64,000 bases of DNA from Pseudomonas synxantha BG33R (GTDB lineage: Bacteria > Pseudomonadota > Gammaproteobacteria > Pseudomonadales > Pseudomonadaceae): positions 668,936 to 732,935 of the forward strand of contig NZ_CM001514.1 of NCBI RefSeq assembly GCF_000263715.2. Reading direction: 5' to 3'. Below, piece after piece: positions 32,827-42,695 of this stretch. The notes beneath the pieces are model-generated. The model did not search any database. It had not been told where the DNA came from and was given only the letters and a program-made list of their open reading frames with translations. A program made the translations under genes and the position numbers. Positions within the stretch are counted from its first letter, which is position 1; the number at the start of each line of letters is the position of its first letter.

Positions 32827-33648
32827 TTAGCGACCGAGGTAAACCTCGATCACCCGCTCATTTTCCTGCACCTGTTCCAGCGACCCTTCGGCCAATACGC
32901 TGCCCTGGTGCAACACGGTGACGTGATCAGCGATGGAGCCGACAAAGCCCATGTCGTGCTCCACCACCATCAACGAATGCTTGCCGGCCAGGCGCTTGAA
33001 CAGTTCGGCGGTGAATTCGGTTTCGGCGTCGGTCATGCCGGCCACCGGTTCGTCGAGCAGCAACAGTTGCGGGTCTTGCATCAGCAACATGCCGATTTCC
33101 AGGAACTGCTTCTGGCCGTGGGACAGTAAACCCGCGGGTCGATGCACCGAGGCAGTCAGGCGGATGGTGTCGAGTACTTCATCGATGCGGTCTTTTTGCT
33201 CGCCACTCAGGCGCGCCCGCAGGCTGGCCCACACCGACTTGTCGGTCTTCTGCGCCAGCTCCAGGTTTTCGAACACGCTGAGGGCTTCGAACACCGTGGG
33301 TTTCTGGAACTTGCGGCCGATACCGGCCTGGGCGATTTGCACTTCGCTCATGCTGGTCAGATCCAGGGTTTCGCCGAACCAGGCCCTGCCGTGGCTGGGC
33401 CGGGTCTTGCCGGTGATCACATCCATCAATGTGGTCTTGCCTGCGCCGTTGGGGCCGATGATGCAGCGTAATTCGCCGACGCCGATATACAGGTTCAGGT
33501 GATTCAGCGCTTTGAAACCGTCGAAGCTGACGCTGATATCTTCCAGGGTCAGGATGGTGCCGTGGCGGGTATTGAGCCCTTTGCCTGCGGCCTGGCCGAT
33601 ACCGATCGCATCGCGGCCGCTGCCCGCATCGAAAATAGGTTCAAGCAT
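32827..33648 (-). CDS. urtD: Urea ABC transporter ATPase UrtD
   Basis: 273-residue ABC ATPase. Walker A is GPNGAGKTTLMDVITGKTRP, the LSHGQKQFLEIGMLL signature is the UrtD variant, and Walker B is LLLLDEPVAGMTDAE. ATG 33648 is preferred because GAGGAA precedes it; an in-frame ATG at 33660 overlapping the urtC stop is possible. It resembles LivG but its neighbours assign it to urea uptake. Confidence 0.94.
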   Translation of the reverse strand: MLEPIFDAGSGRDAIGIGQAAGKGLNTRHGTILTLEDISVSFDGFKALNHLNLYIGVGELRCIIGPNGAGKTTLMDVITGKTRPSHGRAWFGETLDLTSMSEVQIAQAGIGRKFQKPTVFEALSVFENLELAQKTDKSVWASLRARLSGEQKDRIDEVLDTIRLTASVHRPAGLLSHGQKQFLEIGMLLMQDPQLLLLDEPVAGMTDAETEFTAELFKRLAGKHSLMVVEHDMGFVGSIADHVTVLHQGSVLAEGSLEQVQENERVIEVYLGR

Positions 33649-33656
33649 GACGTTCC

Positions 33657-34724
33657 TCATTTCTTCAGCAGGCCGATAACGCCCTTGGGCAGGTACAGGG
33701 TGACGATGATGAACAGCGCCCCCAGGAAGAACAGCCAGTACTCTGGAAACGCCACCGTGAACCAGCTCTTCATGCCGTTGACCACCCCAGCGCCGAGCAA
33801 TGGCCCGATCAGTGTGCCCCGCCCGCCCAAGGCGACCCATACGGCGGCCTCGATGGAGTTGGTCGGCGACATTTCGCTGGGGTTGATAATGCCCACCTGC
33901 GGTACATACAACGCCCCCGCCAACCCGCATAACACCGCGCTCAACACCCACACAAACAACTTGAAACCGCGCGGGTCGTAACCACAGAACATCAGGCGGT
34001 TCTCGGCATCGCGCAGGGCGGTCAGCACGCGGCCGAACTTGCTCTGCGCCAGGCGCCAGCCGATGTACAGGCTGGCCACCAGCAACAGCACCGTGGCCAC
34101 AAACAACACCGCCCGTGTGCCAGGTTCTGTAATGCCAAAGCCCAGGATGCTGCGAAAATTGGTAAAGCCGTTATTGCCGCCAAAGCCGGTCTCGTTGCGA
34201 AAGAACAACAGCATTCCAGCAAAGGTCAGGGCCTGGGTCATGATCGAGAAATACACGCCTTTGATCCGCGAGCGGAAGGCGAAGAAGCCGAACACCAGCG
34301 CGAGCAATCCCGGGGCCAGCACCACCAGGCACAGCGCCCAGAGAAAGTTGTCGGTGCCCGCCCAGTACCAGGGCAATTCGGTCCAGGACAGAAAGGTCAT
34401 GAACGCCGGCAACCCGTCGCCGGATGCCTGGCGCATCAGGTACATGCCCATGGCATAACCGCCCAGGGCGAAGAACAGACCGTGGCCCAGGGACAACATC
34501 CCCGCGTAACCCCACACCAGGTCCAGTGCCAACGCTACGATGGCATAGCAGAGGATCTTGCCCACCAGCGTCAGGGTGTAGGCCGACACATGCAGTGGAT
34601 TGTCCGTCGCCAGCAGCGAACACAGTGGCAGCGCCAGCAGCAGGAACAGGATCACCGCGCCCACGGCGATCGTCACCTTGGGTCCGGCCTTTTGTGTGGC
34701 CGTAAGCATCAATGGCTGATTCAT
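33657..34724 (-). CDS. urtC: Urea ABC transporter permease UrtC
   Basis: 355-residue LivM-like permease. Hydrophobic helices begin after a short cytoplasmic N terminus; conserved stretches are LVWGYAGMLSLGHGLFFALGGYAMGMYL and the ATPase-contact loop SKFGRVLTALRDAENRLMFCGYDPRGFK. The GIINPSEMSP loop is typical of UrtC. Its start overlaps the urtB stop by one base (ATGA-type junction at 34724). Confidence 0.94.
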   Translation of the reverse strand: MNQPLMLTATQKAGPKVTIAVGAVILFLLLALPLCSLLATDNPLHVSAYTLTLVGKILCYAIVALALDLVWGYAGMLSLGHGLFFALGGYAMGMYLMRQASGDGLPAFMTFLSWTELPWYWAGTDNFLWALCLVVLAPGLLALVFGFFAFRSRIKGVYFSIMTQALTFAGMLLFFRNETGFGGNNGFTNFRSILGFGITEPGTRAVLFVATVLLLVASLYIGWRLAQSKFGRVLTALRDAENRLMFCGYDPRGFKLFVWVLSAVLCGLAGALYVPQVGIINPSEMSPTNSIEAAVWVALGGRGTLIGPLLGAGVVNGMKSWFTVAFPEYWLFFLGALFIIVTLYLPKGVIGLLKK

Positions 34725-36226
34725 CAGTCGATCACCCGTCCTTTCAGTGCGAAGAGTCCTTGCGGGCGTTTCTGGATAAACAGAATGATCAGCGCGAGGA
34801 TCAGGATCTTGCCGAGCACGGCACCGATTTGCGGTTCAAGAATCTTGTTGGCGATACCCAGGCCGAAGGCTGCCATTACGCTACCGGCCAACTGGCCGAC
34901 GCCACCGAGTACCACCACCAGGAACGAGTCGATGATGTAGCTCTGGCCCAGGTCCGGGCCGACGTTGCCGACCTGGCTCAGGGCCACGCCACCAAGGCCT
35001 GCGATGCCGGAGCCCAGACCAAAGGCGAGCATGTCCACGCGCCCGGTGGGCACGCCGCAGCAGGCGGCCATGTTGCGGTTCTGGGTGACGGCGCGCACGT
35101 TGAGGCCCAGGCGTGTCTTGTTCAGCAACAACCAGGTGAGCACCACCACGAACAGCGCGAAGGCAATGATGACGATGCGGTTGTACGGCAGCACCAGGTT
35201 GGGCAGCACTTGAATACCGCCGGACAGCCATTGCGGGTTGGACACTTCGACGTTCTGCGCGCCGAACACCAGGCGCACCAGTTGGATCAGCATCAGGCTG
35301 ATGCCCCAGGTGGCGAGCAGGGTTTCCAGTGGTCGGCCATAGAGGTGACGAATCACCGTGCGTTCCAGGGCCATGCCGATGGCGGCGGTGACGAAGAACG
35401 CCACCGGCAGTGCGATCAGCGGGTAGAACTCGATGGCCTGGGGCACATAGCGCTGCATCATCAGCTGCACCACATAGGTGGAGTAGGCGCCGAGCATCAG
35501 CATCTCGCCATGGGCCATGTTGATCACGCCGAGCAGGCCGAAGGTGATCGCCAGGCCTAGTGCTGCCAGCAATAGAATCGAGCCCAGCGACATGCCGCTG
35601 AACGCCTGCCCGAGGATCTCGCCGACCATCAGTTTGCGTTTGACCTGGGCCAGGCTGGTTTCGGCGGCGGTGTGCACGGCGGCATCGGTTTCCACGCCCG
35701 GCGCGAGCAGCGCTTCGAGGCGCGTGCGTGCCAGCGGGTCGCCGGTGCTGCCGAGCAGGCGCACGGCGGCCAGACGCACCGCAGGGTCGGTGTCTACCAG
35801 TTGCAGGTTGGCCAAGGCCAGGCTGAGGGCGCTGTGCACATCTTCGTCGGTTTCGGCGGCGACCTGCTGGTCGAGGAATTTCAACTGCGCAGGCACAGCG
35901 CTTTTTTGCAGGGTTCGAGCTGCCGCCAGGCGTACCTTGGGGTCGGCGGCGAGCAGTTGCTGGCTGGCTTGAACGTTGTCGATCAGGCCGCGCAGGCGGT
36001 TGTTCAGGCGTACGGTCCTGGTTTCGCCATTGAGCTTGAGCTGGCCTTGTTGCAGGGCATCCACCAGTTCGATGCGCGCCGGGTCAGGCTGGGCGGCCCA
36101 GTCCTGGAGCAGCTTGGCTTGTTGCATCGGGTTGGCGTTGATGAAGTCTTCGGCGTCGCTGGCGTGTGCGGCCAAAGGCATCAACAACAGCACGGCGAGG
36201 ATGAAGCGGTGGAGGGCAGTGGGCAT
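34724..36226 (-). CDS. urtB: Urea ABC transporter permease UrtB
   Basis: 500 residues. A signal peptide (LAVLLLMPLAAHA) leads a roughly 180-residue periplasmic domain with HEAT-like helical repeats (DPKVRLAAARTL, DPAVRLAAVRLLG). A LivH-like membrane part follows from about residue 205 (LGQAFSGMSLGSILLLAALGLAITFGLLGVINMAHGEMLMLGAYSTY). The N-terminal extension is usual in proteobacterial UrtB. With UrtC it forms the urea channel. Confidence 0.95.
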   Translation of the reverse strand: MPTALHRFILAVLLLMPLAAHASDAEDFINANPMQQAKLLQDWAAQPDPARIELVDALQQGQLKLNGETRTVRLNNRLRGLIDNVQASQQLLAADPKVRLAAARTLQKSAVPAQLKFLDQQVAAETDEDVHSALSLALANLQLVDTDPAVRLAAVRLLGSTGDPLARTRLEALLAPGVETDAAVHTAAETSLAQVKRKLMVGEILGQAFSGMSLGSILLLAALGLAITFGLLGVINMAHGEMLMLGAYSTYVVQLMMQRYVPQAIEFYPLIALPVAFFVTAAIGMALERTVIRHLYGRPLETLLATWGISLMLIQLVRLVFGAQNVEVSNPQWLSGGIQVLPNLVLPYNRIVIIAFALFVVVLTWLLLNKTRLGLNVRAVTQNRNMAACCGVPTGRVDMLAFGLGSGIAGLGGVALSQVGNVGPDLGQSYIIDSFLVVVLGGVGQLAGSVMAAFGLGIANKILEPQIGAVLGKILILALIILFIQKRPQGLFALKGRVID

Positions 36227-36271
36227 ACAAAAATGTCCTGATCATGCGGGGACAGTGTGGGCGCTGGTTGT

Positions 36272-36361
36272 CTGTGGGAGCTGGCTTGCCTGCGATGGCA
36301 TCGCTGCGGTGTGTCAGGCACACCGAGTTGTTTGCATCGCAGGCAAGCCAGCTCCCACAGT
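36272..36361. repeat. REP-type palindromic pair (class A)
   Basis: GTGGGAGCTGGCTTGCCTGCGAT and its exact inverse are about 45 bases apart between urtA and urtB, an arrangement often used to keep the binding-protein message more abundant than the permease message. Confidence 0.88.
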
Positions 36362-36392
36362 GACCATGCCCTACATTAGAGTCGTGGGGACT

Positions 36393-37658
36393 TTAGTTGC
36401 TCTTCACGGCGTAATCCGGCTTCTTGTCATTGCCCGGGATGTAAGGGCTCCACGGCTGTGCCCGAATCGGCGCTTCGGTCTGCCACACCACCGAGAACTG
36501 CCCGTCGGCCTGGATCTCGCCGATCATCACCGGCTTGTGCAGGTGGTGGTTGGTCTTGTCCATGGTCAGGGTAAAGCCCGACGGTGCGGCGAAGGTCTGC
36601 CCGCCCAGGGCTTCGCGCACTTTGTCGACGTCGGTGGACTTGGCTTTCTCTGCCGCCTGGGCCCACATATGGATGCCCACATAGGTGGCTTCCATCGGGT
36701 CGTTGGTCACGGCTTTGTCTGCGCCCGGCAGGTTGTGCTTCTTGGCGTAGGCTTTCCAGTCGGCGACGAATTTCTGGTTGACCGGGTTCTCCACCGACTG
36801 GAAGTAATTCCACGCCGCCAGGTTGCCCACCAGTGGTTTGGTGTCGATGCCGCGCAGTTCTTCTTCGCCCACCGAGAACGCCACCACCGGTACTTCGGTG
36901 GCTTTCAAGCCCTGGTTGGCCAGCTCTTTGTAGAACGGTACGTTGGAGTCGCCATTGACGGTGGAGACCACCGCGGTCTTGCCGCCGGCGGAGAATTTCT
37001 TGATGTTGGCGACGATGGTCTGGTAATCGGCATGGCCGAACGGGGTGTAGACCTCTTCGATATCCTTATCCGCCACGCCTTTGGAATGCAGGAACGAGCG
37101 CAGGATCTTGTTGGTGGTGCGCGGGTAGACGTAGTCGGTGCCCAGCAGGAAAAAACGCTTGGCGCTGCCGCCTTCTTCGCTCATCAAATATTCCACCGCC
37201 GGGATCGCCTGCTGGTTCGGCGCTGCACCGGTATAGAACACGTTGGGCGACATCTCTTCGCCTTCGTACTGCACCGGATAGAACAGCAGGCCATTGAGCT
37301 CTTCGAACACCGGCAGTACGGATTTGCGCGATACCGAGGTCCAGCAGCCGAACACTACGGCGACCTTGTCCTGGGTCAGCAGCTGCCGGCCTTTTTCCGC
37401 GAACAGCGGCCAGTTGGAAGCCGGATCGACCACCACCGGTTCGAGCATCTTGCCGTTCACACCGCCTTTGGCGTTGATCTCGTCGATGGTCATCAGCGCC
37501 ATGTCTTTAAGCGAGGTTTCGGAGATCGCCATGGTCCCGGACAACGAGTGCAGGATGCCGACCTTGATGGTCTCAGCGGCCTGTACGGTCCAGGTCAAAC
37601 CCATGGCTGCAATGGATGCCGACAAAGTGAAAGCCTTGATCAAGCTGCGACGCTGCAT
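36393..37658 (-). CDS. urtA: Urea ABC transporter substrate-binding protein UrtA
   Basis: 421 residues. The N terminus MQRRSLIKAFTLSASIAAMGLTWTVQA is a signal peptide, possibly twin-arginine-like, followed by AETIKVGILHSLSGTMAISE, diagnostic of UrtA. Other marks are GCWTSVSRKSVLPVFEE and VNGDSNVPFYKELANQGL. It binds urea in the periplasm. ATG 37658 has GGAGAT upstream; the much longer open frame beyond it is not coding. It is the first gene of the urt-ure run, behind a sigma54-like promoter. Confidence 0.96.
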   Translation of the reverse strand: MQRRSLIKAFTLSASIAAMGLTWTVQAAETIKVGILHSLSGTMAISETSLKDMALMTIDEINAKGGVNGKMLEPVVVDPASNWPLFAEKGRQLLTQDKVAVVFGCWTSVSRKSVLPVFEELNGLLFYPVQYEGEEMSPNVFYTGAAPNQQAIPAVEYLMSEEGGSAKRFFLLGTDYVYPRTTNKILRSFLHSKGVADKDIEEVYTPFGHADYQTIVANIKKFSAGGKTAVVSTVNGDSNVPFYKELANQGLKATEVPVVAFSVGEEELRGIDTKPLVGNLAAWNYFQSVENPVNQKFVADWKAYAKKHNLPGADKAVTNDPMEATYVGIHMWAQAAEKAKSTDVDKVREALGGQTFAAPSGFTLTMDKTNHHLHKPVMIGEIQADGQFSVVWQTEAPIRAQPWSPYIPGNDKKPDYAVKSN

Positions 37659-37711
37659 GGTGCGATCTCCGTAAACCGATAGTTTTTTTATGGGGCAGAT
37701 ACTCAGCACTT

Positions 37712-37727
37712 TGCAAAGGCTGTGCCT
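37712..37727 (-). promoter_or_regulatory. Sigma54-type promoter for urtA
   Basis: Minus-strand sequence AGGCAC-AGCCT-TTGCA fits the RpoN consensus TGGCAC-N5-TTGCW with one mismatch and exact GG/GC spacing. The transcript would start near 37700, about 40 bases before the urtA ATG. Confidence 0.7.
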
Positions 37728-37782
37728 ACGGCGTGCAGTGTGAATATCAATGAGGGTTGCCCGGCCAAGGTGGCTATGCAGC

Positions 37783-37797
37783 GCACCAATTTGGCGC
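37783..37797. promoter_or_regulatory. NtrC-like enhancer site upstream of urtA
   Basis: GCACC-AATTT-GGCGC is a near-palindrome matching the NtrC pattern GCACC-N5-GGTGC with one mismatch. It is centred about 90 bases before the predicted start, a normal enhancer distance for a sigma54 promoter. Confidence 0.6.
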
Positions 37798-37940
37798 CGT
37801 ATAGCTCGTCGAGTGCGCGCAGAGCCCTTAAAAAGGGCGCAGGCATAGATATGCAGCGCTAGCGTCACGCAGGAGCGTTCCAGGATGAGGCCACCAGGCG
37901 CGCCTTTTGTGCCTTGGACCTTCTTGCCAGCGAGTACCTT

Positions 37941-40900
37941 ATGGACACAATTGCCGTCACCCCAAGCCATCCTGTTGAATTGCCTCCCCTGAGCCCACCT
38001 TTTATCAGTGCCGACGACGCCGCGTATTGGGCGCACCGCCGTATCCGCCATACCGTGGAATGGGAGTACGGCGGGGTGATACTGCAGGACAAAGAGGGGC
38101 TTTTCCGCGCGACCGAACCTCGCCACGGCGAGATGCCTCGGTTCTATTTTGAAACGGTGTTATCAGCAGATAAGTCTGGGCATCCCGTTGCACCCAAGGG
38201 GTTCAAAGTAGTTGCGATTTACCACTCACATCAGTTCGTACATGAGCAGATGCGCAGCACAGGCTTGTCGGACTCGCAGGTGCGATTCCTCCTCGGTTCG
38301 TTCACCTCTTCGGAAATGCTGTTTAACATCGCCATGGGTGAGTCGGTGCCGGTCCATTATCTGTCGGGGCCGGATGGGTCCTTGATCAAGTATGTCGCCA
38401 GCGGCAATGCCGTCGAGCAGGTCTTGCACGACCAGTTGGTGCAAGAATGGAATGGCCAGGCGCCTCGGCACTACAAGTTTGTGCATTCGTTTATCCTTGA
38501 ATGCGCCGCCGCAGGTGAGCTGTGGGTGGTGGTGGCCACTGATGAGTGGGGCGGCGTACGGGGCAGGGTCCCCTCGACCTGGGCGCCTGGCACTGCCGTG
38601 ACGTCAAAAGTTGAAGCGTTACCGTTGTGTACTCGGGTGTATGCACTAGCCGAAAAGGCGGCCACGGTGGCCTTGGACGATAGGGCTGCAGCCGGGCCAG
38701 GGGTCAGCGGCTTTATTCTCAAGTGTGCTCAAGGTTATGTCGCCACCTGGCCGGTGCAGGCAGCGCAACCTTGGTTTCTTCTGAAGGCGTTGTTTCCAGC
38801 CCAGGCCAGTGGCGGGGTCAGCTTGCCTGAGCATTGCTTTGTGCAGGGCGCTTACGCCACTGTGCCGGCCGTTCAGGAGGTTGCGCCCGCCGTGCCGCAA
38901 CCGTGGCTGTACAAAGTGATGTTTTCGGCGTCGCAGTTGGCGGCGGGGATTGGTCAGCTTCGAGCCAATACCGGCGTGCGTAACGACGATTACCCGACGA
39001 GCCTGTATTTTCAAACCAGTGACCATGCTTTGTTGCGGTATACCCTTCGTGGTTCGCAGCAGGAGACGACGTTGTTTGTCGAGGATCCTCAGGGCGTATT
39101 CAAAGACGATGGCAGCGAAGAACACATGCGTACTGGCGTATTGTCGGCGCACGACTATGTGTTGCGGGTTGCCGGGATTGGAGCGCTTGAGGTCCTGCGT
39201 ACCAGTAATGTCTGGGATGAAAAGGCGATCCTGACGTCAGGCTGGAAGCCCTACTCCAATAGGCAGCCGCCGCTGAGCCCCGCCTTTGTGACGGCTGATG
39301 ATGCGGCCAGGTATGCCCATGGGCAACTGGATTACCGTCGTCTGTCCAACTGCGCTGCGCTGATTCTCCAGCGCGATGATCAACGTTTTGTCGTCACTGA
39401 ACCTGTCAGCACAAACCAGCCGCGTTTTGCACTGGATGCGGTCTACCCGTTGGACGCCCAGGGCGAGCCGATCATGTTGACGGCAGGCTGCCGACTGTAC
39501 GCCCTGTTCTGCGCCAGAATACAGCCTGATGCGGCTCAGAGCCTGCGTGACAACGAGGCTCGGGTCGCAGCGCAAATGTTCATGGACACCGATATTTATA
39601 CGCTGCTCTCAAATCACAAGGTGGTTGCGCGCGCCTACCTTTCAGGTTCGGTAAACAGTTTGCTGGCCTATACATCGCAAGCGCTTGAGTCGTATACCGA
39701 ACGCGAGTTGCTGGAGCGGGTAACGCCTTCGGCCGGTAGTAGCACCGTGGCGCGAGAGCTATCGCAAGGCATGCTTGTGCCCAGTGCCTTTGTGCGTGAG
39801 CAGGCTTACCTGGGACGGTTGCGCGTGGTACTTGCCAACCCACTCTGGGGCCCGGTAGGCGATTTGCCCGAAGACTGGGAGCCTGCGCTGGGCACTGACG
39901 CGTCGCGCCTGCCTGAAACACCCCTGTTGGGCCCGGTGTTTGCCTCGGCAACGGAGGCGGTGCGGGACGCGCATGAACGCACCCTGGATCGCTATGGGCG
40001 CAGCCCTGTTGGCCTGGGTGTGGTGCTGCGGCATCGAACCCTGGAGCAGTACGCGGTAACGCAGAGTGTGTCGGCCGAGTTACTCGACCAGTTGCTGTAT
40101 ACCTGCCGTTTTGGCGAGCCGCTGCAGCAGGTGGGGTTTGAAGTTGACAGCTTTTACGCATCCACCGTGCGTTTGCCGGAGGATGTGTCGGCCTCCGGGC
40201 GTTGGTTGGCTCGCCATTTCATCGCGCCTGACGATCTGCACGCAGCCCTTTACGATAACGTCGGTGTCCGACGGTTACCGCTGTCGCAGCGGCTGGTGGT
40301 GCATATCGCAACGCTGGAAGGGGCTATGTTGGCGTATGAAGCCGGCACCCGTGATGGGGTGTTTGGCACCGATACGAAGCTGGGCCTGTCGACCCTCAAG
40401 CGCGGGCTCGACAGCACTGAGATATCCACCACCAATTTTGTCTCGCGGGTGGCCGGCAGCGGGCAGCTACACGTGATCCTGGAGAGTGAATGCTGGAGCA
40501 CGCCAGGCAAGGTGGATGCGCACTGGGTGCCGTTTTTACGGGTATTGCGTCGCCGTCTGAGCCCGGCCTTTTCCCGTGCCGACGATGCAGCACGTTATGC
40601 CTCGATGCGCCTGGGCGCGAGACGGGACAAGGTCTATGGCGGCTTGATCCTCAGATCAAGTGCAGGCCTGTTCGTCGCCACCGAGCCCTTGGTGGTACAC
40701 GTCGAAAACTTCGATGTGCAGTGGGTTCGCTCAAACGAGTTGGTGGCTAAGGGGTTGTTCCTGGGAGGCAGTACCGTGGTGGCTTTTTATCATAGCTGCA
40801 GTGCATACGAGCCGCAGTTTCCGACCACCGATACGCAATGGAACGTATACCGCAATATGTTCTCCACTGCGTTTGTGACGCAGGTGCTCAGGGAGCGGGC

Positions 40901-42527
40901 CCGGGATGCAACATCCAGCCCCCGTATTGACTACTTGATGTGTAACGACGGTGCGCTGCTGCGTTATCGTTTCGATGGCGGCGCGAGGCAACTGGCGTTG
41001 GCGGCCGAACTCAACCTGGCCTCTGCTCAAGCGCAATGGCATCGGTACAACCCGATTGAAGAACAGATTCGTGACTGCACCCTGCAACCTGAAGAGTGGG
41101 TCAATCGGTTGGCTTATGCGGGGGAACTGGTTGTACTGCAAGGCAGTGAACTATGGGGGCCGTCGCGCACCGTGACTGTCCTCAGGGCATACTCCCAGGC
41201 GCTGGAAATGATCGCTGGTGTGCCGGCGCAAGCGGATGCAGGGTTGAGCCCGCTGTTCACCCAGCCATTGGATGTCGCACGCTATGTGCATCGCCTGAGT
41301 CCGGAACGCGATCACTTGGCGTTCGGTTTTATTCTCAAGTCCCCGAATCAGGCGCATTTTGTGGGGACGCTGCCGTTGCCCCTGCACGATGCCGAAGGCT
41401 TTAAGCTCAACCATGTATTTGTTGAGGGGAAGTTGCCTCAAGGGTTCACCGTCTATGGTGTCTACCTGCGTGCCCGCGTGCTGCCACAGGCCGGAGATTC
41501 AAGCCCGTCCGCTCATTTTTTCTGGCCACTGGACTTGTTAAAAGGATTGGCGGCGGCTGAGTACGGCCGTGTGCCTCTTTATCTTTCATGTGCCGATGGC
41601 GCGCTGCTGATGCTTGACACCACCCGGCCGGCTGCCGAGCTGGCCACCGTGGAGGCAGCATCCCGTTACGGCGGTGAACTGCACAGCGGAGCCGTGCCGC
41701 TGCTGCACTACATTCGCAAGGTCGCCGCAGGCAACAAGCTAAGGGTATTGCTGGGCAGCCCATTCTGGTTCGAAACCACCTGGGTCACCGCGCAATGGGT
41801 GCCGTACAAGGCGACGCCTGTGTCTCCCTACCATGACTTTCGTTTAGCCTTGAGCCCGGTTTTCCTGCATTCGGACGATGCCGCGCGTTATACGCAACAT
41901 CTGGTCGGCCCCTACAAAGGGAACGATTACCTGGGGGCGATTCTTGAAGATGTGCTAAGGCGTGCCTATGTAGCCGTCGAGCCTTTGGTAGACAACGACG
42001 CCAACGCCGTTCCCAGTGCCGAGGAGCGCCTTTTCTGGAAGCCCAGCAGAATCTCGACCAGCGACCACAATGTGCCGCTTCCCGAGTACCCGGACGGGCA
42101 CCGTATTGTCATGACCCATCAGTTTTACAAATCCGACTTTGCCCAGAGCAAGAACGACCCTTCCAAGTCACTGGGGGTCAACTTCATTTCCTGGATTTAT
42201 ATCTGGCGATACACCCGCGGCCTGAGAGGGTATTTCGACGTTCAGAATTACTACCTGTCGACACGCGACGGCGGGTTGTTACGGTACACCCCGGATTTCA
42301 GCGTCGACTCGCGGGAGGAGACGATGGTCCATCAGTTCGAACACATAGGTGCGTATGAGGCCCGCGAGATGCTGGAACTGATGACGCCTTACAGAACGTT
42401 GAACGTGGTGCGTGCTGGCAGTTTCTGGACACGAAAAGGCTTGATTGAGGGCGCTCCCCGTGCCATGGCTCTCCCGGAGCAGACGAAGCAAGACGATGGT
42501 TTTCATCGAGAGAAGGATGAGTTTTAA
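37941..42527 (+). CDS. Giant tandem-module protein, seven DUF4329/JAMM-like units (paralogue A)
   Basis: 1528 residues with no signal peptide or membrane segment. It consists of seven ~215-residue modules starting near residues 17, 223, 445, 664, 873, 1101 and 1304. Odd modules open with LSPxF..ADDAARYAH and continue YGGxIL, xTEP, YHS, YLSGxDGxLLxY and a tail LxVV...WG. Module 1 keeps Glu42, His95-Ser-His97 and T-S-S-E at 122-125, resembling an E...HxH...SxxD metallopeptidase site, but with Gln98 for Pro and Glu125 for Asp. Later modules lose the histidines (YHSC in 5). The module resembles DUF4329 as I remember it. ATG 37941 has only a weak ribosome site; TTG 37914 is an alternative. Base use looks less GC-rich than urt, suggesting transfer. 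Function unknown; toxin or deubiquitinase-like activity is speculation. Confidence 0.8.
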   Translation: MDTIAVTPSHPVELPPLSPPFISADDAAYWAHRRIRHTVEWEYGGVILQDKEGLFRATEPRHGEMPRFYFETVLSADKSGHPVAPKGFKVVAIYHSHQFVHEQMRSTGLSDSQVRFLLGSFTSSEMLFNIAMGESVPVHYLSGPDGSLIKYVASGNAVEQVLHDQLVQEWNGQAPRHYKFVHSFILECAAAGELWVVVATDEWGGVRGRVPSTWAPGTAVTSKVEALPLCTRVYALAEKAATVALDDRAAAGPGVSGFILKCAQGYVATWPVQAAQPWFLLKALFPAQASGGVSLPEHCFVQGAYATVPAVQEVAPAVPQPWLYKVMFSASQLAAGIGQLRANTGVRNDDYPTSLYFQTSDHALLRYTLRGSQQETTLFVEDPQGVFKDDGSEEHMRTGVLSAHDYVLRVAGIGALEVLRTSNVWDEKAILTSGWKPYSNRQPPLSPAFVTADDAARYAHGQLDYRRLSNCAALILQRDDQRFVVTEPVSTNQPRFALDAVYPLDAQGEPIMLTAGCRLYALFCARIQPDAAQSLRDNEARVAAQMFMDTDIYTLLSNHKVVARAYLSGSVNSLLAYTSQALESYTERELLERVTPSAGSSTVARELSQGMLVPSAFVREQAYLGRLRVVLANPLWGPVGDLPEDWEPALGTDASRLPETPLLGPVFASATEAVRDAHERTLDRYGRSPVGLGVVLRHRTLEQYAVTQSVSAELLDQLLYTCRFGEPLQQVGFEVDSFYASTVRLPEDVSASGRWLARHFIAPDDLHAALYDNVGVRRLPLSQRLVVHIATLEGAMLAYEAGTRDGVFGTDTKLGLSTLKRGLDSTEISTTNFVSRVAGSGQLHVILESECWSTPGKVDAHWVPFLRVLRRRLSPAFSRADDAARYASMRLGARRDKVYGGLILRSSAGLFVATEPLVVHVENFDVQWVRSNELVAKGLFLGGSTVVAFYHSCSAYEPQFPTTDTQWNVYRNMFSTAFVTQVLRERARDATSSPRIDYLMCNDGALLRYRFDGGARQLALAAELNLASAQAQWHRYNPIEEQIRDCTLQPEEWVNRLAYAGELVVLQGSELWGPSRTVTVLRAYSQALEMIAGVPAQADAGLSPLFTQPLDVARYVHRLSPERDHLAFGFILKSPNQAHFVGTLPLPLHDAEGFKLNHVFVEGKLPQGFTVYGVYLRARVLPQAGDSSPSAHFFWPLDLLKGLAAAEYGRVPLYLSCADGALLMLDTTRPAAELATVEAASRYGGELHSGAVPLLHYIRKVAAGNKLRVLLGSPFWFETTWVTAQWVPYKATPVSPYHDFRLALSPVFLHSDDAARYTQHLVGPYKGNDYLGAILEDVLRRAYVAVEPLVDNDANAVPSAEERLFWKPSRISTSDHNVPLPEYPDGHRIVMTHQFYKSDFAQSKNDPSKSLGVNFISWIYIWRYTRGLRGYFDVQNYYLSTRDGGLLRYTPDFSVDSREETMVHQFEHIGAYEAREMLELMTPYRTLNVVRAGSFWTRKGLIEGAPRAMALPEQTKQDDGFHREKDEF

Positions 42528-42695
42528 CCACGCGGTTCGGGGCTCGTGTCGGGCTGCCTCCGGCTGAGCCGCGAGCCTAAGGCTGTTTATCGGCGGTGCT
42601 GGCTTCTGTCAATGCGATAACTATGTTGTGCCTGCTGGACCTTGCGAGGGTTGAAGATTTCCAGCTTCTTTCAATCGTTTTCAGGGAGTTTCACA
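42528..42695. other. Spacer between paralogues A and B
   Basis: 168 bases with short inverted repeats (GGCTCG at 42541 and CGAGCC at 42572, with an inner CGGCTGAGCCG) that may end transcription of A, although no T-run follows. AGGGAG lies seven bases before the ATG of B. Confidence 0.35.
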
